From positions 22,955 through 86,954 of the forward strand of contig NZ_VIRF01000128.1 in NCBI RefSeq assembly GCF_008107685.1: a stretch of 64,000 bases of DNA. Direction: 5' to 3'. Below the pieces are notes generated by a model. It had not been told where the DNA came from. It saw only the letters and a list, made by a program, of their open reading frames with translations, and did not search any database. Below, in pieces: positions 7,729 to 16,922 of this stretch (the stretch's first letter is position 1; each line of letters begins with the position of its first letter). Source of the stretch: Novosphingobium sp. BW1 (GTDB lineage: Bacteria > Pseudomonadota > Alphaproteobacteria > Sphingomonadales > Sphingomonadaceae). Position numbers and translations under genes: made by a program.

Positions 7729-9258
7729 CTACTTCCCCTGCGACGCGCGCAGCTCCTCGTAGGCAATCTCGGCTTTGAGGCGCGCGATGCGTGCGTTGAG
7801 AAGCGTAGTCTCCGCGCCCAGCGAAGTCGTCTCATCGGCGACCGGGTCGTCCTTCGGCGCGGCAAGCGCCTGCAGATCGTCGCGCCGCTTCTTGAGCGCC
7901 TCCAGATAAGCGTTGCCTTGCGTGAGGCGGGCGGTTGGGTCAAGCGCACCCGCCAGCTGGTCCGCGGCGTCGGCCACCGCGCCGGTTGCGCCCTCGAGCG
8001 ATGCGCTCTTCTGCTCGTAACCGACCGACTTCAGGCTGCCGTCCGGATTGAACTCTGCCGACATCGAGTTGTTACCGAACGCGCGGCTTCGGAACGGGAG
8101 CACATTGACGTAGCCGAGCTGGACGACCTGGCCAGGGAACGTGGCAAGGGTCGAGGGGGCGTCGGCGCCGCAGGGAGACTCACTGCAGGCAACCAGCGTG
8201 CCGGCGGCAGGCATGCGGTAGCGCAGGCCGCGACTAGACGCGGCCGGAGGCTTGTAGGGGTCCGACCCCGGCGTCGCGACGACCGGGTTCGCCGGATCGC
8301 GGACGCGCTTTCCGTTTGGCGGAAGTGGCCGCAGGTCGAGGTGCTCGGGTGCGCGGCCGAAGCTACCGACGCGCTCGATTTGGAGGTAGACGGCGGACTT
8401 CGGGATCGACTGCCCCTTCAGCCCCGGTATCCACGACTCCAGCTTGTCGCGATCGACGACGATCGGCCCGCCGCTGAACACGTTCCCGCCATCCGGCCAC
8501 CTGACGACGCGCTTGTAGGTGATCGCATCGAGCGCCTCTGTAAGCGCCCCATCAGCCTCTGTCTGGGCGGCTTGCGCCGCGACCGCGTTGTCCAGCGCAG
8601 CGCTCAACGCCGCCTTAGTCGGGTCGTCGACCGCGTCGCCCATTGCCGCGACCTTCTTCTGGACGGCGCCGAGCACCTTCGTCGCAGCGTCGAGCGCGCC
8701 GGTCCGCACTTTTAGGGCCGCCTTCGCGGTAGCCGCGTCGGCGAGCGCCTGCCTAGCGCCGTCCGTGCACATCAGCGTCGCCGACCTCGCCCCCCCAGGG
8801 GGGGCGGGAACACCGGCTGCAAGGGGGATGATCTTGACTGCCGTCTTGACCAGGTTGCCCACGATCTGCGCGGAGCGGTCCTCGACGGTGGCGTTGATCG
8901 ACGAGAGCATATTGCGCCCGTCGAGCCACTTCGCGCCGAACGTCGTGACGCTGGTTAGCGTCTGAAGGTCCTGCGGGTTGATGACGAAGCTGAGGTCGCC
9001 ATCGTCTGCGCTCCCCGCCACGGCCTCCACCTTGACGGCGAGCTGCGCATCCTTCCCGTCGTGCGCGTTCGGGTCCTTAGGGTCGGGGCAATAGTCGAGC
9101 CGCCACGCGACGGTGATCGTCCACTGCGTATAGGGGAGGACATAGCCGATGCCCTCGCGTGGGCCGTCTGCGGTGATCGGCTTCGCGTCCATCGTCGCGC
9201 ATCCGCTGAGCACCGTGGCGAGGAGCGCTGTCGCCCCCGACAAACGGCGCGCCCTCAC
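7729..9258 (-). CDS. Large lipoprotein of unknown function
   Basis: A 509-residue protein with a clear lipoprotein signal: basic start, hydrophobic core and LSGC lipobox at about residues 17-20. Residues about 180-245 are rich in Ala with coiled-coil character. A second Ala/Glu/Asp-rich helical segment ends the protein. Between them is a beta-rich region with WPDGGNVFSGGPIVVDRDKL and a Cys pair (ACSESPCG). The gene overlaps its upstream neighbour by four bases (ATGA) and is followed 10 bp later by the small membrane protein, so the set is an operon. No known domain is recognised. Placement with an inner-membrane protein suggests a cell-envelope complex. Confidence 0.65.
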   Translation of the reverse strand: MRARRLSGATALLATVLSGCATMDAKPITADGPREGIGYVLPYTQWTITVAWRLDYCPDPKDPNAHDGKDAQLAVKVEAVAGSADDGDLSFVINPQDLQTLTSVTTFGAKWLDGRNMLSSINATVEDRSAQIVGNLVKTAVKIIPLAAGVPAPPGGARSATLMCTDGARQALADAATAKAALKVRTGALDAATKVLGAVQKKVAAMGDAVDDPTKAALSAALDNAVAAQAAQTEADGALTEALDAITYKRVVRWPDGGNVFSGGPIVVDRDKLESWIPGLKGQSIPKSAVYLQIERVGSFGRAPEHLDLRPLPPNGKRVRDPANPVVATPGSDPYKPPAASSRGLRYRMPAAGTLVACSESPCGADAPSTLATFPGQVVQLGYVNVLPFRSRAFGNNSMSAEFNPDGSLKSVGYEQKSASLEGATGAVADAADQLAGALDPTARLTQGNAYLEALKKRRDDLQALAAPKDDPVADETTSLGAETTLLNARIARLKAEIAYEELRASQGK

Positions 9259-9854
9259 GCGCCTTCTCCGAGGGGCGCGGCGGACCCGTCGCGGGCTCCG
9301 AGCCCTTCGATCGCCGGACGGGCTGCCAGCATCTCGATGAAGCGGCCGCTCTCGATGAGGCGGTTACGCGGGAGCTCCATCTCGGGCGGGGCGCTGCTGA
9401 CTACCACTGCGTCGAGTTCCGGTCCGTGCAGCCAAAGCCCGACAGTAAAGTGCGAGGGGACCATCAGCACCTCTGCCTCGCCCTCCTGCGGCACGTTCTC
9501 GTCGACCCAGCGGATCGTCCTGCCCAGGTCCGCTGCCACGACGGAGTCAGCGACCTCCACGACCTCGGACGGCTCACCCGGCGCCTCGGGCGCCTCGATC
9601 GAGCGCGCAAAGCTCCGCGCGTCGTCGCCTGTGTAGATCTGGTGGTGCCATTGGCCAGTCTCGACGACGCGGTCGCCGAGCGCGCCTTTCCCGCCGGTGA
9701 GCTCGTCCTCCGGTAGCAGCGCAACGCGCAGGCTCTCGCCAATCCCGGCGACAGCTCCGGGCGCCGCTAGCTCGGAGGAGCGCGGGACGCGTTCGGCAAT
9801 CTGGTTGGCGATGCTGTTCAGCACTTGGGGTGCCAGCGTCGGGGCAGTAACCAT
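9255..9854 (-). CDS. Conserved-looking protein of unknown function
   Basis: A 199-residue acidic protein without signal peptide or membrane segment. The start at 9854 is chosen for a GGGAGG ribosome binding site. The middle shows WHHQIYTGDDARSFARS, and later MVPSHFTVGLWLHGPELDAV. It lies between the C70 protease gene (13 bp gap) and the lipoprotein gene (ATGA overlap), so it is co-transcribed with both. I do not recognise a family. A cytoplasmic partner, inhibitor or chaperone of the protease is possible but rests on position only. Confidence 0.6.
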   Translation of the reverse strand: MVTAPTLAPQVLNSIANQIAERVPRSSELAAPGAVAGIGESLRVALLPEDELTGGKGALGDRVVETGQWHHQIYTGDDARSFARSIEAPEAPGEPSEVVEVADSVVAADLGRTIRWVDENVPQEGEAEVLMVPSHFTVGLWLHGPELDAVVVSSAPPEMELPRNRLIESGRFIEMLAARPAIEGLGARDGSAAPLGEGA

Positions 9855-9867
9855 CACGCCATCCTCC

Positions 9868-10413
9868 CTAGAAAGTGAAGCTCTGGATCCAGCGGCCCAG
9901 CCCGTAGGCGCCCTGAATCTGCGAAAACTGCCGGCGGCCTGGTCCATAGCCCGGCCAAGGGTCGTAGACCTCAAAGTCGCCGTTGGGATATTCGTCGACG
10001 ATAAGCGCGACGTGCGTCGAAGACGACCCGGTCCACTGGTAGCAAACCTGCACCGGCCGTCCCGCGGCGATCTCGGCAGAAACGGTTGCCTGGGCGAGCG
10101 GGGCGGCCGTTCGCAACGTGGGGACGCCCGACGCGGGATAGGCTACGTCCGGCCAGCAGCCCCGGTTGCAGCCTGACGGTGCGCCGGGGCTCGGACAGCA
10201 CTGCAGCGTGAACTGCTTGGAGGCGAGCGTACATTGGGTCTCGGCGATGCCGCGGGGCTGCATCACCATTTCGCCGCATGCAGCCCAGCACCAGTTGGTT
10301 TCGGTCTGCTTGACGTAGGTGGTCGGTGCCGCGCCTGGCGGTGCAAGCGTCCAGAGCTGCGCGCGGCCCAGTGGGATCGGTTGTAACTGCCTGTTGCCTA
10401 TCGCCATCGCCAT
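9868..10413 (-). CDS. C70-type papain-like cysteine protease (AvrRpt2-like fold)
   Basis: A 181-residue protein with the papain-like motif QTETNWCWAACGEMV (catalytic Cys about residue 42). A later His lies in SSSTHVALIVDEYPNGDFEV, and an Asp in YDPWPG, giving the Cys-His-Asp/Asn triad of peptidase family C70. A cysteine-rich insert between them (LQCCPSPGAPSGCNRGC) may form disulfides, suggesting an extracytoplasmic or effector role, yet no signal peptide is seen from ATG 10413. C70 enzymes include the type III effector AvrRpt2 and many uncharacterised bacterial proteins. It is the first gene of the four-gene unit. The fold call is strong; the target is unknown. Confidence 0.75.
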   Translation of the reverse strand: MAMAIGNRQLQPIPLGRAQLWTLAPPGAAPTTYVKQTETNWCWAACGEMVMQPRGIAETQCTLASKQFTLQCCPSPGAPSGCNRGCWPDVAYPASGVPTLRTAAPLAQATVSAEIAAGRPVQVCYQWTGSSSTHVALIVDEYPNGDFEVYDPWPGYGPGRRQFSQIQGAYGLGRWIQSFTF

Positions 10414-11288
10414 CCCCCGACTCACGATCAGTCTGATATAGCGCGTACTTCGTCTTAACAGCAAAGTAATAAAACCACTTTGAACGAAACGTGCAATTCG
10501 AGGACTGGTTGTTAGCGCATTTAGACGCTGCCCGGCAGGCGTAACATTGAGATGACGCAGTTTGATCCATCGGCTCAAATCTATTTACCATTAGATAAAG
10601 ACGCCCGATCCGATAGTTCGACCCATTTTTGACCATCTCTGCCAATCAATCAGCAGCGTCCACCCTCACCGCTTTTCGGCTGAAGGCCAACGGTAAAAAC
10701 TTGCCCTATTGCTGGAAGTCGACAGTCCTGAGCTAGAGGTAGATATTGGTAGAGTAGGGTCCGGACTCATTAGCGCCACAAGATATCCGCGATTGCAGCA
10801 GGCGCATCCCATGGGTCAGCTTCCCATCCATCTGACGCGGAGTTCATGCGGTCGAGTTGGTCCATAGAGCTCATCCAAGCCGCATCTTACCAGCGGGCGC
10901 GAACGGCTGCAAAGTTGGCGGCTCCGGAAAGGCTGGTTCCCGGTTAAAATGTTGAAATGCTGCCCTTCGCTTGCGGCCTTGGCGGGCCGGCGGGAGCCGC
11001 CAACATAGCTGCCATCCAAGGGTCTTGACGAACGTGTCGAAAGCCGCCCTTTGTTCACCTCATTGCCAAGTTCCGAAGTGACAGAGGCTGGAATAAAGGC
11101 GTCTCTCTTTAGAGCGGACCCTGAACGCCGGCTTTTAGCTAAACCGGTTATTGACGGCGTGCCGAAAGCCCATGTGGAGCAGCCGCAGTCTGGAAGCCAC
11201 GATCTGCCGCCCAGTTGCCATCATCACTCACAACGGATCGCCACACCGCCGGTTGTGGCATACGTTCGCTTCTCGGACCCAAATTCGG
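10414..11288. other. Long intergenic region with dispersed repeats
   Basis: About 875 bp with no convincing gene on either strand; the frames present are short and of poor composition. A 22-nt repeat unit at 10996-11017 (GCCGCCAACATAG core) recurs at 16978-16999, and 11035-11060 resembles 1718-1743. The promoter of the protease operon should lie near 10414-10520, but I see no clear -35/-10 pair. Confidence 0.5.
10996..11017 (+). repeat. Dispersed 22-nt repeat, copy A
   Basis: GCCGCCAACATAG followed by CTGCCATCC. It matches 16978-16999 at about 20 of 22 positions. A looser relative is visible near 15740-15765. These fit short intergenic repeats of sphingomonad genomes. Confidence 0.5.
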
Positions 11289-12782
11289 TCATGCTGGCTG
11301 TGACGCTTTCCTGACCATGGGAACCTGACCGACAACGGTTGCAAGAAGACCAAGTCCGAGCAGCCCGAGAGCGCCGTCAACGATCAGAGCCATACTGTCG
11401 CCCATGCCCAAGAAGGCAGGATGCGCGAGAGCAAGAACGATCAATAGCGCGCCCGTGATGGCGCGACCGAACCGCGACAGCGTAGCAGGCGGAAGCAGAG
11501 CGGCCGCCCCAAGCACCGCGATGCTGATGATCCCCCATGTCCAGATCAATGGCGCGACCAGTGGGGTAAACAGCGCGGTGAAGGCCGCGCATGCCAGCGC
11601 GACCGGTTGCCCCCAGACAGTCGCGGTCCAAACGCTCTCCCATCCGGGTGCCGGTCTGCCCTTGTCCCGCCGCCGCGCCAGCCAGATGTTGACGCCTCCT
11701 GCTGCGAGGTAGGTGAGGCCAAGGCCCAGCAGAGCATAAGCGATCTTGATGACGCCACCGCCGAACCAGCCAAAATGCAGGAGTCCGAGCGAGCCCAGGA
11801 TTTGCTGGCCCACATTGTTGTCAGCTGCCTTTTGCTCGTAATAGAGCTTGCCCTCGCGATCAAACGCGTAGCTATTCGCATTGGCAAGCCGCGAAGAGCC
11901 GTCCTCGACCTCGAACATCGCGGCAGCGCCCATTTCGGTGGGATGCTCGATGACGAGATAGTTGATGCGCTCCCCCGGCGCTCGTGCGGCGACGGTGGCG
12001 AACAGGGGCCGCAGGTCGAGCGGCGGCGCGGGTCGCGCGTCCGCTGCCGGATGGGGCGGCGTGAAGATGGCATAGACCTTGGCGGTATCGCCCTGGAACA
12101 CCGCAAGGCCGATCGCACCGATGATGATGGTGCTGAGACCTAGCAGCGCGCCCGTCAGCGAGACGGTGATATGGAAGGGCAGCGCCCATACTCCAATCCG
12201 ATTATGCAGATCCGCCTCCTGCAGGCGCCGCGATCCGCCAAGCCGCAGGTGGAAGGCATCGCGAAAGATGCGCGGATGCGCGAGCAGGCCGGAGATGAGC
12301 GAGGAGAGCAGCGCGACGCCGGTTAGCCCTATGATGAAGATACCCCAGCTTTGCGGCAGGTGCAGATTGATATGCAGCCGAGTCAGGAATTTCGTCCAGC
12401 CCTCGCGGACCTTCCCTGTGATACGACCTGCGCCATCGGCGATCCACGTCGTCTGGGTACCATCTTCGGCATCGAACCGTAACGTTGGCCAAGGGCGATC
12501 TTCGCTCGGCATCAGGATTAGTACATGCTCGACCGGACCTTCGGTGCGCTCCATAGCACCGAGGTAGGCCGCCTGTACGGCATCTGCGGACATCATTTGC
12601 ATGCGCTCGGCGCCGGGATTCTCCCACCGCTGAAACTCGTTGGCGAAAACGGCGATGGTGCCGGTGAGGCAGACCAGATACAGGAGCGCAGCGAACGCAA
12701 GGCCCAGGCCGCTATGCCCTTTGAGCACCGCGCGCACTAGATCGGACGAAGGAAAGCCCGTGCTCTTTTTCACTTTCGTCAT
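11289..12782 (-). CDS. PepSY-associated inner-membrane protein
   Basis: A 497-residue membrane protein of the PepSY-TM family, which accompanies siderophore receptors and is often linked to ferric-siderophore reduction. A first helix (FAALLYLVCLTGTIAVF) starts near residue 25. Conserved histidines lie in the helix region: HINLHLPQSWGIF, then FHITVSLTGALLG. More helices follow, with four at the C-terminus. PepSY-like periplasmic segments lie between. ATG 12782 overlaps the stop of the upstream gene by four bases. It is the last gene of a TonB receptor, membrane protein, PepSY operon, so iron uptake across the inner membrane is the likely setting. Confidence 0.85.
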   Translation of the reverse strand: MTKVKKSTGFPSSDLVRAVLKGHSGLGLAFAALLYLVCLTGTIAVFANEFQRWENPGAERMQMMSADAVQAAYLGAMERTEGPVEHVLILMPSEDRPWPTLRFDAEDGTQTTWIADGAGRITGKVREGWTKFLTRLHINLHLPQSWGIFIIGLTGVALLSSLISGLLAHPRIFRDAFHLRLGGSRRLQEADLHNRIGVWALPFHITVSLTGALLGLSTIIIGAIGLAVFQGDTAKVYAIFTPPHPAADARPAPPLDLRPLFATVAARAPGERINYLVIEHPTEMGAAAMFEVEDGSSRLANANSYAFDREGKLYYEQKAADNNVGQQILGSLGLLHFGWFGGGVIKIAYALLGLGLTYLAAGGVNIWLARRRDKGRPAPGWESVWTATVWGQPVALACAAFTALFTPLVAPLIWTWGIISIAVLGAAALLPPATLSRFGRAITGALLIVLALAHPAFLGMGDSMALIVDGALGLLGLGLLATVVGQVPMVRKASQPA

Positions 12783-13357
12783 GTGAACCCCTTGAGCATT
12801 GCCGCGCCAAAGCCGAAAACGGCGGTTCCCACCAGCATGGCGGTCGCGCGCAGGATGCGGCTGTCCGCCAGCGTCCACGCCATCGCACCGCCCCATGCCA
12901 GCGGCACGATCAGCCCTCCGATCAGGAGCCGTGTCTGCATCTCACCGGGCGCCCACACAGCATAGCTGATGCCAAGCGCCATGGCAGCGATCATGCCCAC
13001 CGGGCCGGCGAGCGACCAACGCAGCGTCGTGCGCCAAGCGCTCATCGCGCGCTCCGCCGGTTCGGGAGCCAGGCCCTCACGCGCGGCGCGGCCTGCCTTG
13101 GCTGGCCGGAGCGTATGGCCGGAAGCGATGACACCGAGGGCCGCAACGGCAAGGAGAGTCAGGGCGATGAATGGACCACGTGCATACCCTAAAGCCCAAG
13201 CGGACCAGATGAGATTGATGGCCAGTAGGGAAAGCCCGGCCCAGCGCCACGGCGCCTTCCCGGTTTTGAGGCTCCAGGCCCGGCGCAACAGCCAGCTTCC
13301 GGATATAGCTCCGCCGAAAATGACCGCCATCTCACCAAGAAGTGCCCCGCCGGTCAA
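12779..13357 (-). CDS. Small inner-membrane protein of an iron-uptake operon
   Basis: A 192-residue protein with about six hydrophobic helices and short loops, for example LALGYARGPFIALTLLAVAAL-type segments in the middle and MLVGTAVFGFGAAMLKGF at the end. It overlaps the TonB receptor stop (ATG 13357 over 13354) and the PepSY start by four bases each. Proteins of this size between a TonB receptor and a PepSY protein are usually annotated only as iron-transport-associated membrane proteins. No catalytic motif is visible. Confidence 0.75.
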   Translation of the reverse strand: MTGGALLGEMAVIFGGAISGSWLLRRAWSLKTGKAPWRWAGLSLLAINLIWSAWALGYARGPFIALTLLAVAALGVIASGHTLRPAKAGRAAREGLAPEPAERAMSAWRTTLRWSLAGPVGMIAAMALGISYAVWAPGEMQTRLLIGGLIVPLAWGGAMAWTLADSRILRATAMLVGTAVFGFGAAMLKGFT

Positions 13358-15615
13358 AACCCTGCCTCCAGGATTACGCCGACGCTGCGTGGTGCGCCGA
13401 TGATGGCGAAATTGGTGAAGCTGTTGACATATTGGTCGTACTTCTCGCCGAACAGGTTGTTGGCAAACAGCGACAGGCTCCAGTTGTCGGCTTGATAGCC
13501 GATCCGCGCATTGACCAGCGTGCGCGCGCCTACGCGGCCATCAGATTGCGGGATCGACACGTCGGTATAGACCGCGCTGCGGTAGCTGGCGTTGACATTA
13601 GCGTTGAAACCGCCTCCGAAGCGCAGATTGGCGCCGCCCGCCAGTGTCCATTTGGGCGCATAAGGAAACTCCAGACCCGACAGGTCGGTGATGGAGCCGA
13701 CATCGGTGACGAATTCATCGAACTTCGTGCGCGTATGGCCAAGGCTTGCATACCAGTCGAACGACGATGACACGCGATGCGCCAACTCCAGTTCGAACCC
13801 GTAGAGATGCGATTTGCCAGCGTTGACCGTATGCGTGTCATAAGTGCCGTTGCCGAAATTGGCGGTGGTCTGCTGCTCCTTCCAATCGATGTAAAAGGCA
13901 TTGGCGTTCACCGTCATGAGACCGTCGAGCCAGGCCGAGCGCAGCGACAGCTCATAGTTCCAGGTGAATTCGGGATCATAAGGGAAGAGCTGCGAGCGGG
14001 CGGTGTTGAACCCGCTGCCGCCCGATCGATAGCCGCGCTGCACGACGAAGGCGGTGGCAATGTCGGGCGTCCATGCCATCTCCACGCCGCCCTTGGGCAG
14101 GAAGGCATTGAAAGTGCGCGTGCCCACTGGTGCCGAGCCATTGGCATCATTGACCAGCCCCAGCACGGCGGCATTGATGCCTGCGAAGGCCGGCGCCAGC
14201 GGACCGTATGCTGCCGGATCGGGCAAGGTGCCGACGAAGGTCGCTATCGCCTCACCGCCGATCTTGTTGCGCTCGCGGTCATAGCGAAAGCCGCCGAGCA
14301 GCGACAGCCGGTCGGTCAGGCGATAGCGCGCATCGGCGAACACGGCCATCGTCTCCACCTTCGTCGGAAAATCCGATGTGTAGTCGACCGGGATGTTGGG
14401 AAGCGCGGCGGTGTACAGCGCGGCAACCTGCGCCGCCGTCTGGGCACCCAGCGCGGGCGTCAACAAGTTCACGATGGTCGGGCCGGGTGTCGGCACCAGC
14501 GTTACCTGATGCGAACGCCTGTATTGGTCTCGATTATAGTAGAACAAGCCACCCAGACCGCTAAGACGATCACTTTCATAATTGACGCGCAGTTCCTGAG
14601 TAAACGTCTCGGCCCCGCCGGCGATATCGCTGTAGGCTATGCTGGCAGCCGAACTGTCCCCGTCATATTTGCGGATGAAGTTGGTGTCCGTCCAGGTGCC
14701 GAGCGCGCTTAGCGACAGGCCGCCGCCCAGATCGTAGCGAAGGTCCAGGGTCACCTGATCATTATCGACATCGCTGCTGTTGGGATAATCCGACGGATTG
14801 GTGCGGTTGTTGAAATAATCGCCGACCGACCGGTCGACATAGGTGAAGAGATAGCCACCCTTCGTTTCGAAATGATGATAACCAAGGCGCGCCTCAAAAC
14901 CCGCGAGGGCGGAGGGCGTCCAGAGCAATTTGCCGCGGATCGACGTGGAATCGACGCCGCTTTCCGGTTCGTTGCGCGTGATGTTGCGAATGTAACCGTC
15001 CGAATCCCGCTTTTCGGCCGAGACGCGGAAGGCCAGTTCGCCGGGCACCAGAGGACCTCCGCCTGCGACGGCGAATTGCGTCGTGTCGAAGGAGGAGACG
15101 AGCGCGCGGCCTTTGAGGCTCCAGTCGAAGGTCGGATCCTGCGTGCGGATATGCACTGCGCCGGCCAGCGCGTTGAGACCCTGAATGGTCGATTGCGGCC
15201 CGCGGAATATCTCGACCTGCGCCACGTCCCACATATCGGTCGGGCCGTTCGACAGCACGTCCTGCGGCACCGGCGCACCATCGACGAACACCGTGGCCGT
15301 CGCCGCGTCGCCGCCACCGGAAACTCCGCGCTGGTCGACGCCGCGGATCGAGAAACCCGAAGCCCCATAGGTTTCGGAGACGTTGGCCGTGCGATTGTAG
15401 ACGTCCTGGATCGTCAGGATATTCTCTTCGGCCAGTTTCTTTTCGGTCGTCACACTCACCGAAGCCGTCGTTTCCTGAAGACTGCGCACCGCCTTTTCGC
15501 CGGTGACGATGATTTCGTTCTGCTCGTCCAACGACGTCGCTTGTTGGGCAGCCTCAGCCGAGGCGGCCGCTAACGCGCAGAGCAGCGATGTGGAAAAAAA
15601 GAAGAATTGCTTCAT
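13354..15615 (-). CDS. TonB-dependent outer-membrane receptor, probably siderophore uptake
   Basis: A 753-residue receptor. A signal peptide (KQFFFFSTSLLCALAAASAEA) is followed by a TonB-box-like EIIVTGE. The plug domain shows SIRGVDQRGVSGG and FRGPQSTIQGLNALAGAV, and the beta-barrel ends in a typical aromatic strand (VILEAGF). The start at 15615 follows a GGGGG-rich ribosome binding site. The downstream PepSY and membrane genes overlap it, and a Fur-like dyad lies 45 bp upstream, so the ligand is most likely a ferric siderophore. The exact ligand cannot be told from sequence. Confidence 0.9.
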   Translation of the reverse strand: MKQFFFFSTSLLCALAAASAEAAQQATSLDEQNEIIVTGEKAVRSLQETTASVSVTTEKKLAEENILTIQDVYNRTANVSETYGASGFSIRGVDQRGVSGGGDAATATVFVDGAPVPQDVLSNGPTDMWDVAQVEIFRGPQSTIQGLNALAGAVHIRTQDPTFDWSLKGRALVSSFDTTQFAVAGGGPLVPGELAFRVSAEKRDSDGYIRNITRNEPESGVDSTSIRGKLLWTPSALAGFEARLGYHHFETKGGYLFTYVDRSVGDYFNNRTNPSDYPNSSDVDNDQVTLDLRYDLGGGLSLSALGTWTDTNFIRKYDGDSSAASIAYSDIAGGAETFTQELRVNYESDRLSGLGGLFYYNRDQYRRSHQVTLVPTPGPTIVNLLTPALGAQTAAQVAALYTAALPNIPVDYTSDFPTKVETMAVFADARYRLTDRLSLLGGFRYDRERNKIGGEAIATFVGTLPDPAAYGPLAPAFAGINAAVLGLVNDANGSAPVGTRTFNAFLPKGGVEMAWTPDIATAFVVQRGYRSGGSGFNTARSQLFPYDPEFTWNYELSLRSAWLDGLMTVNANAFYIDWKEQQTTANFGNGTYDTHTVNAGKSHLYGFELELAHRVSSSFDWYASLGHTRTKFDEFVTDVGSITDLSGLEFPYAPKWTLAGGANLRFGGGFNANVNASYRSAVYTDVSIPQSDGRVGARTLVNARIGYQADNWSLSLFANNLFGEKYDQYVNSFTNFAIIGAPRSVGVILEAGF

Positions 15616-15659
15616 GGCACCCCCGTTCGTCACGAGGAGTGCCTAACCAGTATCGCTAA

Positions 15660-15674
15660 TGCGAGTCAATCTCA
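15660..15674. promoter_or_regulatory. Fur-like 7-1-7 operator in front of the TonB operon
   Basis: TGCGAGT-C-AATCTCA is a 15-bp dyad of the TGnGAnT-n-AnTCnCA type, the 7-1-7 layout typical of Fur-family sites. It lies 45 bp upstream of the receptor start codon, where a repressor would block the promoter. Iron-responsive control is inferred from layout and the operon content. Confidence 0.4.
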
Positions 15675-15962
15675 ATTTTACTGTTGAGGTTGTCTACTTC
15701 CTTTGACTCCCACCTTGCGGCCTACAATTACGGCGCTCACCGCCCTCATAGCTGACGTCCAAGGTCCTTTCGGCTCTCCCTAATAGCGGACTCTCGTTCA
15801 TCCTCCGGCGGCATGGCAGCGGGTTCAGTGGCGACATGCAGTGGCTATGCCATCGATCTCGAACGCGGGCACGGCGCGGACGACTGATGTGGTACTCGCG
15901 GGCCATTGACGTTGCTAAGGTGCGAGACGAGGCTCATCTTCGCTTAGGAGCGCAGCGGAACC
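15675..15962. other. Intergenic region between the TonB operon and the HEPN gene
   Basis: Nearly 290 bp (347 bp including the Fur-like dyad region) without a gene. Around 15725-15800 is a degenerate member of the dispersed repeat seen at 10996 and 16978. AGGAG at about 15945 is the probable ribosome binding site of the next gene. Confidence 0.4.
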
Positions 15963-16922
15963 GTGGATACGATACTCGACAACGCCGTACAGTCGATTCA
16001 GATCGGCATCGAAGATTATCGCAACGACGATCCGCGCCGCTTGCTTTCGGCGATCCGGAATGTCCAAGCCGGCATCCTGTTGCTTTGCAAGGAGCAGTTG
16101 AGGCGGCTTTCTCCTCCTGGGAGCGTAGAGGTTTTGCTCAAACAGAAGACCCGTCCGGTGAGGCGCGGCGGGGAAATCATGCTTGTGGGCGACGGTCGCC
16201 GCACCGTTGACCAGGCCCAGATCATCGAGCGGTTCAAGCAACTCGGCATCGAGGTCGACTGGAAGCCGCTCGACCGTTTGACGCACCATCGAAACGACAT
16301 CGAGCATTACCGGTTCGCCGGCACGCGCGAAGACCTATCGGGAAGCATCGCCGGATCGGCCAAGATCATCCGCCAGCTTGTGAATGATGTGCTCGATACC
16401 GATCCGCTCGCATTGCTTGGCAAGCCATGTTGGGAAGTTTTGCTCGAAACCGAAGCGGTATTTGATGCTGAATTTAGCGCGTGCCGCGCGACCTTGGAGT
16501 CGATCGACTGGTACTCCCAGTCTGTCGCGGACGATCTGGACGAGCTCTGCTGTCCGAAATGTGGTTCGATCCTGATCGCCCAACAAGATCCCGCCAACAC
16601 CAATCAGGGGAAGGCCGACTTTCGCTGCCGCTCCTGCGGCGCAAGGCCTTGCAGCGAGGAACTGATCAATGAGGCGATCGGCCGCATCCTTCACGCGGAC
16701 TTCTATATCGCCATGACGGACGGCGGCGAGGATCCCGTCATCGAATGCGCGGAGTGCGAATTCGAGACCTACATACTGGAAGAGCGTCTGTGCGCCGGCT
16801 GCGGTTATACCATTTCCGATCACAACTGCAGCGAATGCGGGCGCGAAGTCAGCGAGGACGACTTCCTTCGTCACGACGGCCTTTGCGTGCCATGCTTCCT
16901 TGCTGTCGACGACGATCGGTAA
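15963..16922 (+). CDS. HEPN-like protein with C-terminal zinc ribbons
   Basis: A 319-residue protein in two halves. Residues 1-190 are helical and contain HHRNDIEHYRF; Arg110-N-D-I-E-His115 fits the R-x4-6-H catalytic motif of HEPN ribonucleases. Residues about 195-319 hold several zinc ribbons, with Cys pairs CPKCG, CRSCG, CAEC, CAGCG, CSECG and CVPC. The GTG start follows AGGAG. HEPN proteins act widely in antiviral and toxin-antitoxin systems as RNA nucleases. The zinc ribbons could sense or bind nucleic acid. It stands alone at the edge of a region full of defence-type genes. HEPN assignment rests on the motif and helical context, so it is moderate. Confidence 0.6.
   Translation: MDTILDNAVQSIQIGIEDYRNDDPRRLLSAIRNVQAGILLLCKEQLRRLSPPGSVEVLLKQKTRPVRRGGEIMLVGDGRRTVDQAQIIERFKQLGIEVDWKPLDRLTHHRNDIEHYRFAGTREDLSGSIAGSAKIIRQLVNDVLDTDPLALLGKPCWEVLLETEAVFDAEFSACRATLESIDWYSQSVADDLDELCCPKCGSILIAQQDPANTNQGKADFRCRSCGARPCSEELINEAIGRILHADFYIAMTDGGEDPVIECAECEFETYILEERLCAGCGYTISDHNCSECGREVSEDDFLRHDGLCVPCFLAVDDDR

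Noticed and set aside
7651..8715. A 354-codon open frame on the plus strand
   Set aside because: Arg-rich shadow of the lipoprotein gene on the other strand.
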